This document shows, piece by piece, positions 21,221-30,230 of a stretch of DNA of 64,000 nt. This DNA comes from Bradyrhizobium genosp. L (lineage in GTDB: Bacteria; Pseudomonadota; Alphaproteobacteria; Rhizobiales; Xanthobacteraceae). Numbering within the stretch: position 1 is the stretch's first letter; the number at the start of each line of letters is the position of its first letter. The notes under the pieces are model-generated. The model worked only from the letters and a program-made list of their open reading frames with translations, did no database searches and was not told the origin of the DNA. Made by a program: the position numbers and the translations under genes. The stretch is from positions 5,704,001 to 5,768,000 of the forward strand of contig NZ_CP061378.1 in the NCBI RefSeq assembly GCF_015624485.1, written 5' to 3'.

Positions 21221-21592
21221 CTACTTCGCCCCTTCCTTCGCTGCCGGCGCTGCATCCTTCGCCGCGGGCGCGTCGGCCTTCTTCTTCAGATCGTCCGCGA
21301 TCTTGCCCTGCGCGGCCTGCAGATCCGCGACCAGCTTCTGCAAACTTGCGAGCGAACTCTTCAAGCTGTCGATCTGGCGATTTGCGGCGTCGAGCTTCTG
21401 CTGATGATCCGCCGTCAGCCGGTTGATCGTCTTCTGCAGGAAGTCGACATTGCTCTGCAGGCAGCTGGTGCGCCGCTCCATGGTTTTCTCGACGGTGCAG
21501 ATTTCGATGCCGGGAACATCCTGCGCATGCGCGCGTCCGACGCCAGCGAGTGCAAGCGGCACGAGCATGGCGACAGCAGCACGAGCGATCAT
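21221..21592 (-). CDS. Exported coiled-coil protein of unknown function
   Basis: 123 aa. Signal peptide (AVAMLVPLALAGVGRAHA, cleavage before QD); a short Cys-containing head (GIEICTVEKTMERRTSCLQ); a coiled coil with heptad Leu (LQKTINRLTADHQQKLDAANRQ...LKSSLASLQKLVADLQ); and a Lys/Ala-rich tail (KKKADAPAAKDAAPAAKEGAK). ATG 21592 has GAGG at six bases; upstream in-frame ATGs would spoil the signal peptide. Periplasmic, probably oligomeric; the two Cys may form a disulphide. Family not recognised. Confidence 0.7.
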   Translation of the reverse strand: MIARAAVAMLVPLALAGVGRAHAQDVPGIEICTVEKTMERRTSCLQSNVDFLQKTINRLTADHQQKLDAANRQIDSLKSSLASLQKLVADLQAAQGKIADDLKKKADAPAAKDAAPAAKEGAK

Positions 21593-21803
21593 CGTTACCC
21601 TCACGTCGGTCATCTCCCGGTCAGAAACCATCTTTCACAGCTTTGTGCTTGCGATGCACAAAGCAAGGCAGACATACCATACTGAAACCGCATTCAAGCT
21701 GTGTGCTTCACCCATTACGGGAACTTCTCGTGGGGACGGGGGTCTTCGGAACTTGTTTGGTTCGACCCTGTTGGCTCGACCTTGGGCAGTGGAGACAGAT
21801 CAC

Positions 21804-22040
21804 ATGGCAACGCGCGATAAACGGCTGGCACAATTCGATGGCAATGGCGAACCTGCGCCGGAGCTGCGCGTGGAAGTGCTTTGTGAGGATCACAGCGGAA
21901 CGTACCAGCTGCCGTTCGCCTGCCGCTTCGTCGACGGCCAGTGGCGCAACGACACCACCGGCGGCGCGCTCGAGGCCAATGTCATCGCCTGGCGCATGCC
22001 GCGCGACAAGGCCGAAAGGCAGCCGGGCATGATGCTATAA
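21804..22040 (+). CDS. Conserved small hypothetical protein
   Basis: 78 aa, no signal peptide. Reads MATRDKRLAQFDGNGEPAPE, then LRVEVLCEDHSGTYQLPFACRF and DGQWRNDTTGGALEANVIAWR. Strand-rich with a conserved Cys pair; a widespread rhizobial short protein as far as I recall, without known role. ATG 21804 is preceded by GGAGA; the open frame upstream of it has non-coding character. Confidence 0.7.
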   Translation: MATRDKRLAQFDGNGEPAPELRVEVLCEDHSGTYQLPFACRFVDGQWRNDTTGGALEANVIAWRMPRDKAERQPGMML

Positions 22041-22296
22041 CGGCCGCGCGCTGTTTCAAAACGCGACGCGACCAAGGCATCTGGCGAGGCATCTGGAATG
22101 CAGTCTTAAGATCCGGAACGCGGACGGAACGAACCGCGTCCGAATCACTGATTGAGAGTCGTACTCCGTTGTTCACGGCTAGATGTGGCCATCAGTCCGA
22201 GACAGCGCACCACATACAGAAGCATGACGATCGGCCGCAGCCAGCGGCCGACGACAAAGGTTAATTCCTCCGCAGACGACATCGCGCGTTCCTCCA

Positions 22297-22731
22297 TCAC
22301 TTCCACGGCGTCGGCGGCGGCACCTTGTCGACCCCCGGCTCGACGTCGACGGTCTTGAAGTCGGCGGGGCTGACGATTTCGAGGTATTCCATGTCCTCGG
22401 AATAATCGAACAGATAGTGGGTGATGCCGGGGCGCTGATGCACGACGTCGCCGGCCTGCACCAGCGTCTCCTTGTCCTCGTACATGAAGCGCGCCCAGCC
22501 CTTGGTCATGATCACGATCTGGAATTCGCAGAGATGCTTGTGCCAGCCGGTGCCTTCTTCGGGCGGCAGGTCGGGATTGGCCTTGACCAGATGGCAGATC
22601 ACCTGGCCGTTGGTGGCGTCGGCGATGCCGAGATCGCGATACAGGAAGAAGTCGCGCAGACCTCCGCCCTTGAACTCGGTGTCACCGGGTTTGACATGGG
22701 AGAATTTGCCGACGACGGCGTGTTGATTCAT
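22297..22731 (-). CDS. Cupin-domain protein
   Basis: 144 aa single cupin barrel. Metal-binding motif 1 has the His pair in GTGWHKHLCEFQIV and the Glu nearby; motif 2 contains GDVVHQRPGITHYLFDYS. The ending DVEPGVDKVPPPTPWK is polar. It may be an isomerase, a small oxygenase or a ligand sensor; no neighbour clarifies this. The minus-strand ATG is preceded by an AGGCTAC-type weak ribosome site. Confidence 0.85.
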   Translation of the reverse strand: MNQHAVVGKFSHVKPGDTEFKGGGLRDFFLYRDLGIADATNGQVICHLVKANPDLPPEEGTGWHKHLCEFQIVIMTKGWARFMYEDKETLVQAGDVVHQRPGITHYLFDYSEDMEYLEIVSPADFKTVDVEPGVDKVPPPTPWK

Positions 22732-23049
22732 CTGTAGCCTCCACGGTTCTCGTATCAGCGAGATCGCGGCGCGGCTCAGCGTCCAAATTTTCGGCAGCGT
22801 CGCATCGTCGCGGTCACAGCTCGCTCGTTGCTATGCGAAATCCTTGCCAGCCGGCTTGCGCGCGCTGCGGCCTGTCCGACGCGATCGTTACCGAAGGCGG
22901 AAGCACTTGCAGCAAAGCGTGAATCTGCACTTTCCCCCGTGGCGCGGTTTCCCGCCATGGTGGCAAGGCCATGCGCCGGCCGCACGTCCGTTGAGCAAAG
23001 CCTGCCCCGGGCTTGAGCCGGCGAGCCGCCAGGCCGGACGGCGCACTGC
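22732..23049. other. Intergenic region, nothing recognisable
   Basis: 318 nt between the cupin and glutathione S-transferase genes, both on the minus strand. Open frames on both strands are Arg-rich and without family features. It probably carries the cupin promoter; no boxes identified. Confidence 0.4.
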
Positions 23050-23706
23050 CTAATATTCGACCTCGAGCTCCTCGACGTCGGCGGGCTCGGCCTTCGCGGC
23101 CTCGATCCATTCCGCCATCTCGGGCATCGCCATGATGGTTGTGGCATAGGCCGCAAGCTTTGGCTCGAGCTTCACGTCATAGGTCATGAAGCGGGTGACG
23201 ACGGGTGCGTACATCGCATCCGCCATGGTGCGGCGTTCGCCGAACAGGAACGGCCCGCCGGAGGCGGCGAGGCAATCGCGCCAGATGGTGCAGACGCGGT
23301 CGATGTCAGCCTGCGCGCGCGACCAGATCTTGAAGCCGGGGAAATGCCCCTTGAGGTTGACCGGGAGCGACGCCCGCAGCGTGGTGAAGCCGGAATGGAT
23401 TTCGCCGCAGATCGAGCGGCAATGCGCGCGCTGCACCCGATCCTCCGGCAACAGGCCGGCCTGCGGCATGATCTCGTTGAGGTACTCGCCAATCGCCAGC
23501 GTGTCCCAGACGGTCGCGCCCTCATGGCGCAGGCAGGGCACCAGGATCGAGGACGACAGCAGCAGCAGCTCGGCGCGCGTCGAGGGATCGTCCGGCGCCG
23601 CCACGATCTCCTCGAACGCGAGGCCTGCGAATTTCGCCAGCAGCCAGCCGCGCAGCGACCAGGACGAGTAGTTCTTGCTGCTGATCGTGAGTGTCGTTGT
23701 CGCCAT
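23050..23706 (-). CDS. Glutathione S-transferase family protein
   Basis: 218 aa. Thioredoxin-like N-terminal domain starts TTLTISSKNYSSWSLRGW, where Ser residues in the loop are the likely GSH-activating group; the gamma-Glu-binding region is SSSILVPCL...TVWDTLAIGEYL. C-terminal helical domain follows with GPFLFGERRTMADAMYAPV. Shape matches the maleylacetoacetate isomerase/zeta-like bacterial group. ATG 23706 (second of two) has GAGG at seven bases. Substrate unknown. Confidence 0.85.
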   Translation of the reverse strand: MATTTLTISSKNYSSWSLRGWLLAKFAGLAFEEIVAAPDDPSTRAELLLLSSSILVPCLRHEGATVWDTLAIGEYLNEIMPQAGLLPEDRVQRAHCRSICGEIHSGFTTLRASLPVNLKGHFPGFKIWSRAQADIDRVCTIWRDCLAASGGPFLFGERRTMADAMYAPVVTRFMTYDVKLEPKLAAYATTIMAMPEMAEWIEAAKAEPADVEELEVEY

Positions 23707-23847
23707 GCCCATTCCTCACGCCTGAACGCCGCCCGACGCCTAAAGCCCGGGTGCCCGTCATTCCTGCTGGCAAGCCACGTGCCAATTTGCCGGGCAACCG
23801 GCCCTGCTCTGGCGTCGATATTGCATGGCAAGCCGGGCCAGGGGCGG

Positions 23848-25077
23848 ATGCGTATGATGTCGATGATGTACCAAGCCTATCAGAACCACATGGACCTCAC
23901 GGCGCCATGGCGGACTGGGGCTGCGGCGGCGCTGAAATACCTCAACCTGGTACCGCGGGGTGCCTCGGATCGAACCTTCGGCCGGCTCGCCGCCGCGCTG
24001 GAGCTGATCTCCCGCTCCAGCCTGACCTATGCGAGGCCCGCTTACGGCATCGGCAGCGTCAAGGTCGGCAACCGGGAGCTGGAGGTGACCGAGGAGGTCG
24101 CCTACGCGACGCCGTTCGGCTCGCTGTTGCATTTCAGGAAAGTCGACGGGCCGGAGCAGCCGCGGCTGCTGCTGGTGGCGCCGATGTCCGGCCATTTTGC
24201 CACGCTGTTGCGCGGCACCGTGACGACGCTGCTGCAGGACCACGACGTCTACATCACCGACTGGCACAATCCGCGCGACATCCCGCGCGACGAGGGCCGC
24301 TTCGGGCTGGAGGACTACACCGATCATCTGATCGACTTCCTCGCCCAGCTCGGCCCGCGCGCGCATATGGTCGCGATCTGCCAGCCCTCGGTGTCGGCGC
24401 TGGCGGCAGCCGCTGTCATGTCGGAGGACAACCATCCGGCGCGGCCTGCGTCGCTGACGCTGATGGCCGGGCCGATCGACACGCGGATCCTGCCGACCAA
24501 GGTCAACCAGTTCGCCAAGAGCAAGCCGATCAAATGGTTCGAGGATAATCTGATCAACTACGTGCCGATGCAGTGCAAGGGCGCGCTGCGCCAGGTCTAT
24601 CCCGGCTTCGTGCAGCTCACCGCCTTCGTCTCGATGAATCTCGAGCGCCACATCAAGCAGCACATGGACCTCGCCAATCATCTCGCCAAGGGCGAGACCG
24701 AGAAGGCCGCGGTGATCAAGACCTTCTACGACGAATATTTCGCGGTGATGGACCTGCCGGCGGAATTCTACATCGAGACGGTGCGCGACGTGTTTCAGGA
24801 GCACCTGCTGCCGCAAGGCAAACTGATGCATCGCGGCCGCCCGGTGAACCCGGCCGCGATCAAGCGGATGGGGCTGATGACGGTGGAGGGCGAGAAGGAC
24901 GACATCTGCTCGATCGGCCAGACGCTCTCGGCGCAGGACCTCTGCGCCGGCGTGCGGCCCTATCGCAAGGTGCACCACATGCAGGCCGGCGTCGGCCATT
25001 ACGGCGTGTTCTCCGGCAAACGCTGGAACAACGAGATCTATCCGCTGCTGCGCGATTTCGTGCATGTGAATTCGTGA
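23848..25077 (+). CDS. phaZ: Intracellular poly(3-hydroxyalkanoate) depolymerase
   Basis: 409 aa. Mobilises stored polyhydroxybutyrate granules. It has the alpha/beta-hydrolase core with the family nucleophile elbow VAICQPS, where Cys178 corresponds to the catalytic Cys described for Cupriavidus PhaZa1, and the C-terminal PHB_depo_C region with VEGEKDDICSIGQT (catalytic Asp) and HHMQAGVGHYGVFSG (catalytic His). Several clustered ATG codons (23848-23866) make the exact start uncertain; the first was chosen with GGGGCGG just upstream. Single gene; phaR/phaC are not in the window. Confidence 0.9.
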   Translation: MRMMSMMYQAYQNHMDLTAPWRTGAAAALKYLNLVPRGASDRTFGRLAAALELISRSSLTYARPAYGIGSVKVGNRELEVTEEVAYATPFGSLLHFRKVDGPEQPRLLLVAPMSGHFATLLRGTVTTLLQDHDVYITDWHNPRDIPRDEGRFGLEDYTDHLIDFLAQLGPRAHMVAICQPSVSALAAAAVMSEDNHPARPASLTLMAGPIDTRILPTKVNQFAKSKPIKWFEDNLINYVPMQCKGALRQVYPGFVQLTAFVSMNLERHIKQHMDLANHLAKGETEKAAVIKTFYDEYFAVMDLPAEFYIETVRDVFQEHLLPQGKLMHRGRPVNPAAIKRMGLMTVEGEKDDICSIGQTLSAQDLCAGVRPYRKVHHMQAGVGHYGVFSGKRWNNEIYPLLRDFVHVNS

Positions 25078-25211
25078 GGGGCCCGCGGTCTCTCGCCATC
25101 CTTGCCACTTCATAGCCCGTCCTCGATGGACGGCTAGCCACGCCTCCCCCCAAGCAGTAGTGTCCCCGCCACGACGACCCACGCCTAAGAATCGTCCCGG
25201 GAGAAACCTCC

Positions 25212-26003
25212 ATGCGTCCCCTCGCCTTCCGCACCCTTGCGTTCGCCTCCATCAGCGCTCTCTTCCTGACGTCGGCCGCGTCCGCCGCCGAGGTCCACGT
25301 CATGATCTCGGGTGGGCTGACCGCGGCCTACAAGGCGCTGGTGCCGGTGTTTGAGCAAAAGACCGGCAACAAGGTCGTCACCGCCTTCGGGCCGTCGATG
25401 GGCACCACCACCAACGCGATCCCGGTGCGGCTGGAGCGCGGCGAGCCGGCCGACGTGCTGATCATGGTCGGCTATGCGCTCGGCGACCTGATCAAGCAGC
25501 GCAAGGTCAAGGACGACAGCCGCGTCGATCTCGTCAAGTCGCCGATCGGCGTCGCGGTCAAATCGGGCGCGCCGAAGCCGGACCTCAGTTCGGCCGACAC
25601 CGTCAAGCAAGCGCTGCTGGCGGCGAAGACGATCGCCTATTCCGACAGTGCCAGCGGCGTCTACGTCTCGACCGAGATGTTCTCCAAGCTCGGCATATCA
25701 GATGCGATGAAGGGCAAGGCGCGGCAGATTCCGGCGACGCCGGTCGGCGAGATCGTGGCCAAGGGTGAGGCCGAGCTCGGCTTCCAGCAGATCTCCGAGC
25801 TCAAGCCGGTCTCAGGCATCGACATCGTCGGCCCGCTGCCGGAGTCGTTGCAGAAGATCACGGTGTTCTCCGCCGGCATCGCGACTGTGTCGAAAGAGCC
25901 GGAAGCGGGCAAGGCGCTGATCAGTTTCCTGGCCTCGCCGGAGGCGCACGACGCGCTGGTCAAGAGCGGGCTGGACCCGATTCCCGCCGGCGCGACGCAT
26001 TAG
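25212..26003 (+). CDS. ModA-like periplasmic substrate-binding protein
   Basis: 263 aa. Signal peptide (LAFASISALFLTSAASA, before AEVHVM), then a type II binding protein: VHVMISGGLTAAYKALVPVFEQ, NKVVTAFGPSMGTT, ADVLIMVGYALGDL, and AYSDSASGVYVSTEMF. These segments are those of molybdate-binding ModA and related solute-binding proteins. No modBC genes follow and the anion site residues are not the exact E. coli set, so the ligand may differ. GGGAG precedes the ATG. Confidence 0.8.
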   Translation: MRPLAFRTLAFASISALFLTSAASAAEVHVMISGGLTAAYKALVPVFEQKTGNKVVTAFGPSMGTTTNAIPVRLERGEPADVLIMVGYALGDLIKQRKVKDDSRVDLVKSPIGVAVKSGAPKPDLSSADTVKQALLAAKTIAYSDSASGVYVSTEMFSKLGISDAMKGKARQIPATPVGEIVAKGEAELGFQQISELKPVSGIDIVGPLPESLQKITVFSAGIATVSKEPEAGKALISFLASPEAHDALVKSGLDPIPAGATH

Positions 26004-26062
26004 CTGTGTCGCCACTCGCTCCCCGTCATTTTGAGGAGCGAGCAGCACCAAGCATTCCGAGT

Positions 26063-26180
26063 CGTCCCGGCGAAGGCCGGGACCCATAACCACCGATGGT
26101 CATTGTTGCGCGTCGGTTGAACGACGAGTCCGGCCCGCAATATCCGCCGCGGAGTATGGGTCCCGGCCTTCGCCGGGACG
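26063..26180. repeat. Paired palindromic repeat unit (cgtcccggcg family)
   Basis: Arms cgtcccggcgaaggccggga... and ...tcccggccttcgccgggacg; about 118 nt overall, spacer with cataaccaccgatgg and aacgacgag blocks also found in the copy at 59903. Lies between convergent genes. Confidence 0.8.
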
Positions 26181-26251
26181 ACAGCGGAGTATGTGGCGCC
26201 GCTCGCAACTCAGCGAACGGCGCATCACAGGAAAAGCGTCACCTTTTCATC

Positions 26252-27985
26252 CTACCGAACATGATGCGCCCCATACGCCAGCAGCAGGATCACGACCAGC
26301 GCCAGCGACAGCGTCATCGATTTCCAGAACAGCACCGGGTTGCGCTCGATCAGCGGGGTCGATGACGTTGCCAAGTACCTTGCGTTCGGATTGCGCAGGT
26401 CGAACAGGAACTCCGAAAAACTGTCGTAGCGTTTCAGCGGGTTCGGATGCACGGCGCGCTCCAGCGCGCCGTCGACCCAGCTCGGGATGTCGCGGCCGCG
26501 GTGCGTCGCCGGGCTGTAGACCAGCCTGTTGAAGTCCGACCGCGTTCTTGCCCGCGCGATTGCGGCGCCATAGGGCAGCCGGCCCGTCAGCATCTGGTAG
26601 GTGACGATTCCGAGCGAGAACAGGTCGGAGCGCGGCGAGCCGCCCTCGCCCAGAAAATATTCCGGCGCGCTGTATTGCTGGGTGCCGAGGATTTCGTCAC
26701 CACCCCGCGCCGCCTCCGCCACGCCCGAAATGCGCGTCGCGCCGAAATCGATGATCTTCACCGTCCCGGTGCGATCGATCATGATGTTGTCGGGCCTGAC
26801 GTCCTGATGCAGCATCTCCTTGCGGTGGAAGGCGCGCAGCCCCTTGGCGATCTGCTCGGCGATGTCGCGCACCGTCTCCAGCGCGGGGTTCGGGTGATCG
26901 ATCATCCACTGCGTCAGCGTCTGGCCGTCGATATATTCGGTCGCGACGTAGAGGAAATTGCGCCGGCGCGGCGGCAGCCAGGGTCGCAGCACGTGCGGTG
27001 AGTCGATCCGCCGCGCCACCCATTCCTCCATCATGAAGCGCTTCAGATAGGCGCTGTCGTCGCGCAGATCGATCGAGGGGATCTTGATGGTGACGGTGGT
27101 GCCAGTCTCCTCGTCGACGGCGAGATAGATATGGCTGCGGTGCGATGCGTGCAGCTCGCGCACGATGCGATAGCCGTCGAACCGCATCCGCGCATCGAGC
27201 AGCGGTGGCAGCGGCAATTCCGCGGGCTGGCCGAACACCTCGCTGGCGTCGCCGTCCGGCAGTTCGTCGATCCGGACGATCTGCGCGGTGAGATTGTCCG
27301 GGCTGCCGCGCTCGAACGCCTCTTCGACGATCGTCTTTGCCGCGGCATCGAGCTCGGCGGCACTGTCCTGAACCATCCTGGCGAGCTGCCGTACCGGGAC
27401 GTGCTCGTAGATCCCGTCGGTCACCAGCAGGAAGATGTCGCCGCGCTCGAGCCGAAGGTTCTGGTAGTCGATCTCGAGCTGCGGGTTCACGCCGAGCGCG
27501 CGGCCGAGATAGCTCTGCTCGGACGAGATCACGACGCGATGATCGTTGGTCAGTTGCTCGAGGCTGTTGCCGGAAACGCGGTAGATCCTGCTGTCGCCGA
27601 CGTGAAACAGATGCGCCGTGGTCGACTTGATCACCAGGGCGCTCAGCGTGCAGACATAGCCCTTGTCCCTGTCATAGGGGTTCTGGCTGCGCCTTGTCTG
27701 CGCATGCAGCCAGGAATTGGTCGCCTCCAGCACCCGCTGCGCCGAGGTCTTCACCGACCAGGAATCTGAGGTGCAGTAATAGTCGGTGAGGAAGCTCTTG
27801 ACCGCGGATTCGGACGCGATGTGTCCGACGCTGCTCGACGAGATGCCGTCGGCGAGCACCACGGCGATGCCCTTCAGGCCGAGCAACGGCTCCTCGGGGA
27901 TCAGCACGCCGTGGAAATCCTGATTGGTGTCCTTGCGGCCCTTATCAGAGAATTGCCCGACCGATATTTTCAGCGCGCGCGGCAT
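26252..27985 (-). CDS. PP2C phosphatase-Ser/Thr kinase fusion, membrane-anchored
   Basis: 577 aa in three parts. Residues about 1-245: PP2C phosphatase with metal-binding Asp motifs (TNQDF, VLADGIS, HVGDSRIYR, LVTDGIYEH, GSPDNLTAQIV). Residues about 265-535: Hanks-type kinase, with Lys in VTIKIPS, the catalytic loop LHQDVRPDNIMID (HQD instead of HRD) and DFGATRI, APEYFLGEGGSPRSDLFSLG. A C-terminal membrane helix (SLALVVILLLAYGAHHV) anchors it, with kinase and phosphatase in the cytoplasm. The gene follows a formate/nitrite transporter gene by 60 nt; a hairpin lies between them. Regulation of that transporter or of nitrogen use is an inference from this pairing. Confidence 0.9.
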   Translation of the reverse strand: MPRALKISVGQFSDKGRKDTNQDFHGVLIPEEPLLGLKGIAVVLADGISSSSVGHIASESAVKSFLTDYYCTSDSWSVKTSAQRVLEATNSWLHAQTRRSQNPYDRDKGYVCTLSALVIKSTTAHLFHVGDSRIYRVSGNSLEQLTNDHRVVISSEQSYLGRALGVNPQLEIDYQNLRLERGDIFLLVTDGIYEHVPVRQLARMVQDSAAELDAAAKTIVEEAFERGSPDNLTAQIVRIDELPDGDASEVFGQPAELPLPPLLDARMRFDGYRIVRELHASHRSHIYLAVDEETGTTVTIKIPSIDLRDDSAYLKRFMMEEWVARRIDSPHVLRPWLPPRRRNFLYVATEYIDGQTLTQWMIDHPNPALETVRDIAEQIAKGLRAFHRKEMLHQDVRPDNIMIDRTGTVKIIDFGATRISGVAEAARGGDEILGTQQYSAPEYFLGEGGSPRSDLFSLGIVTYQMLTGRLPYGAAIARARTRSDFNRLVYSPATHRGRDIPSWVDGALERAVHPNPLKRYDSFSEFLFDLRNPNARYLATSSTPLIERNPVLFWKSMTLSLALVVILLLAYGAHHVR

Positions 27986-28000
27986 CGCCTAAGTCAAATC

Positions 28001-28034
28001 AAATGGGTCTCTCCGTGACAGGAGAGACCCATTT
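28001..28034 (-). terminator. Intercistronic hairpin between the FNT transporter and the kinase gene
   Basis: Perfect 14-bp inverted repeat (aaatgggtctctcc / ggagagacccattt) with a 6-nt loop, 12 nt after the transporter stop. Read on the minus strand it is followed by gatttgactt, a poor T-tract, so partial termination (attenuation of the kinase) is more likely than a complete stop. Confidence 0.65.
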
Positions 28035-28045
28035 GCCCGTCAGGA

Positions 28046-28870
28046 TCAAGCCGCGAGACGGTCGCGGTCGCGGCTCGGCGCCGTCTTCACATGGGTCGTG
28101 TAGAGCGTGAGCCCGGTGAAGGCGAGACCGCCGGCGAGGTTGCCGAGCACGGTCGGAATCTCGTTCCAGATCAGATAGTCCATGATCGAGAACTTGGCAT
28201 GGAGCATCAGGCCGGACGGGAACAGGAACATGTTCACCACGGAATGCTCGAACACCATGTAGAAGAACACCAGGATCGGCATCCACATCGCGATCACCTT
28301 GCCCGGCACCGTGGTCGAGATCATGGCGCCGACGACGCCGGTCGAGACCATCCAGTTGCAGAGCATGCCGCGGATGAACAGCGTCGCCATGCCGGCGGCG
28401 CCATGCGCGGCGTAGCCGAGCGTGCGGCTCTCGCCGATATTGCCGATGGTCATGCCGACCTTATCGGGATCCTGGGTGAAGCCGAAGGTGGTGACGAAGG
28501 CCATCATGAAGGCCACGGTGAGCGCGCCACCGAAATTGCCGACGAAGACGAGGCCCCAGTTGCGCAGCACGCCGCCGAGCGTGACGCCGGGGCGCTTGTC
28601 GAGCAGCGCGAGCGGCGACAGCACGAACACGCCGGTCAACAGATCGAAGCCGAGCAGATAGAGCATGACGAAGCCGACCGGGAACAATAGCGCGCCGACG
28701 ATCGGCTGCCCGGTGTTGACGTTGATCGTCACGGCGAACCAGGCTGCCAGCGCGAGGATCGCGCCGGCCATGTAGGCGCGGATCACGGTGTCGCGCGTCG
28801 ACATGAAGATCTTGGCTTCGCCGGCGTCGACCATCTTGGTGACGAATTCGGACGGTGCGAGATAGGCCAT
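28046..28870 (-). CDS. Formate/nitrite transporter family channel
   Basis: 274 aa with six membrane helices, the pentameric FNT fold. Family landmarks: the N-terminal APSEFVTKMVDAGEAKIFMS, the loop region LTGVFVLSPLALLDK, GNFGGALTVAFM and RGMLCNWMVSTG(V), and the channel segment FEHSVVNMFLFPSGL with the conserved His. It moves formate, nitrite or a similar small anion; nitrite is favoured by the kinase partner often seen in nitrate-assimilation loci, but this is inference. The ATG at 28870 follows an AAGGGGAC ribosome site. A 430-nt upstream region has no gene. Confidence 0.9.
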   Translation of the reverse strand: MAYLAPSEFVTKMVDAGEAKIFMSTRDTVIRAYMAGAILALAAWFAVTINVNTGQPIVGALLFPVGFVMLYLLGFDLLTGVFVLSPLALLDKRPGVTLGGVLRNWGLVFVGNFGGALTVAFMMAFVTTFGFTQDPDKVGMTIGNIGESRTLGYAAHGAAGMATLFIRGMLCNWMVSTGVVGAMISTTVPGKVIAMWMPILVFFYMVFEHSVVNMFLFPSGLMLHAKFSIMDYLIWNEIPTVLGNLAGGLAFTGLTLYTTHVKTAPSRDRDRLAA

Positions 28871-29300
28871 TCGTAAAGTCCCCTTGCGCAATTGGCTCGC
28901 GCCGGCCGCCTTGCGAGAGCGACGCGTGCTGGTTGAAATGCGCGTCCGTCCGGGGAGATGGGGGTCCCGACGATTGCTCGAGGCGCCCAAGCGCCCGGAT
29001 CCCCTCGCCTTGGCCGGCATTGGCTTCGGCGTCCGGAGGACGGCAGTCGTCGTTGACCGATGCCTGTAAAAGCAATGGACATGCCAACCGGGCCGTCGCC
29101 GGCGCCGATCCAGAAAGTCTTCTAAGTACAACGGCTTAATAAACACATGGGGAGACGCAGCAAGGCGATGGCGTCAATTTATGCAGCATGCACAGATGTC
29201 GCCCACGGCAGTGCTCGGCTGCAGCGCTCGGGCCTTCCGCAAACATCCGGTGTCGTCCTGGCGGAAGCCAGGACGACGGGGATAGGTTGATACGCGCGCC
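28871..29300. other. Long leader/upstream region of the FNT gene
   Basis: 430 nt without a coding gene. On the minus strand the 200 nt before the FNT start are GC-rich with several possible short hairpins, which would suit a structured 5' leader, but I recognise no known riboswitch. The far end contains the 29254-29275 palindrome. No sigma-54 or FNR/FixK-type box was found by eye. Confidence 0.4.
29254..29275. repeat. Short palindrome cgtcctggcggaagccaggacg
   Basis: Perfect hairpin (9-bp stem around cgga), related to the larger cgtcccggcg arm; lies 26 nt after the stop of the minus-strand binding-protein gene, where it may act as terminator. Confidence 0.6.
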
Positions 29301-30098
29301 CTACTTCGCTCCGGTCCGCACCGGCGTGTCCTTCAGGCCGTTACTGTCATAGGCCTTGCGCAGCGTGCCATTGGCGATCGCCTCGTTCATGAACCTGGTG
29401 GCGAAGGCCGCGGCGAGCGGATGGTCGAGCGGCACCGCGACGGCGGTGACGGTCTGCTTGAAGGTCTCGTCCAGCACGCGGGTGCCCGGAATCTTCTTCG
29501 CCATCGCATTGAGCTGGTCGCGCGACAGGGCGAAGGCGTCGATCCCGCCGCTCTTCAGGAGATCGGCGATCTCGTCATAGGTCTGATAGCCCGTGACCTT
29601 GGCATGCTTGAGATGGGCGATCGCGCCGCGCATCGTCGTGGTGTTGTTGACGGCGGCGACCTTGACGCCGTCCTGATCCAGATCGGCGAAATTCCTGATC
29701 GTCGAACCCGGCTTGACGATGTAGGTGGCGTCGGCGACCTCGTAGATCGGACCGAAGGTCATCTTGGTTTCGCGCTCGGGATCCTTGGGCAGGAAGGTGA
29801 CATCCCAGGTGCCCTTCGCCGCGGCGTCGGTGATCTGGCCGGAGTTCTGGTGCACGACATACTCGACGGGCACGCCGAGCTGCGCCGCCATCTCGCGGCC
29901 GAGATCGACGGGAACGCCGGCATAGCCGCTCTCCGTCTTGGTCGACCAGAACGCGCCGCCGGCCGGGCTGATCGCGATCGCGACCCGGAGCTTGCCGGTC
30001 GGCGCGATCTGATCCTTTAGCGCATCTGCATTGGCTGAAGAGGCCATCGTCATCACTCCCAAAACGAGGCCAGCCAGACGCAGCAATCGAAAAGACAT
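29301..30098 (-). CDS. ABC transporter substrate-binding protein, family 3 (polar amino acid type)
   Basis: 265 aa periplasmic protein. Signal peptide ends near SSANA-DA; core begins IAPTGKLRVAIAISPAGGAFW, with GVPVDLGREMAAQLGVPVEY, DVTFLPKDPERE and TYQ/VTGYQTYDEIADLLKSGGIDAFAL, the SBP_bac_3 pattern. A strong GGAGGAGG-type site precedes the ATG. No transport partners are adjacent (the next gene is a convergent-facing MFS on the same strand), so it may use a distant ABC system. Ligand not determined. Confidence 0.85.
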   Translation of the reverse strand: MSFRLLRLAGLVLGVMTMASSANADALKDQIAPTGKLRVAIAISPAGGAFWSTKTESGYAGVPVDLGREMAAQLGVPVEYVVHQNSGQITDAAAKGTWDVTFLPKDPERETKMTFGPIYEVADATYIVKPGSTIRNFADLDQDGVKVAAVNNTTTMRGAIAHLKHAKVTGYQTYDEIADLLKSGGIDAFALSRDQLNAMAKKIPGTRVLDETFKQTVTAVAVPLDHPLAAAFATRFMNEAIANGTLRKAYDSNGLKDTPVRTGAK

Positions 30099-30230
30099 CG
30101 GACCTCCTCCGCGCCGGGTTCGGCCCGGCCGTTGCTTGATCCGAGTCTTCTAGCTGACGGGGGCGCGAGCGTACAGCGACCAACCCTCGCATTTGCGAAG
30201 GGCTGGCCGGCGGGAGCGATGCCTGCGGCC

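Noticed and set aside
22776..23156. Frames in the cupin-GST gap as a possible gene remnant
   Set aside because: Arg/Pro-rich translations without any recognisable domain; overlaps the end of the GST gene.
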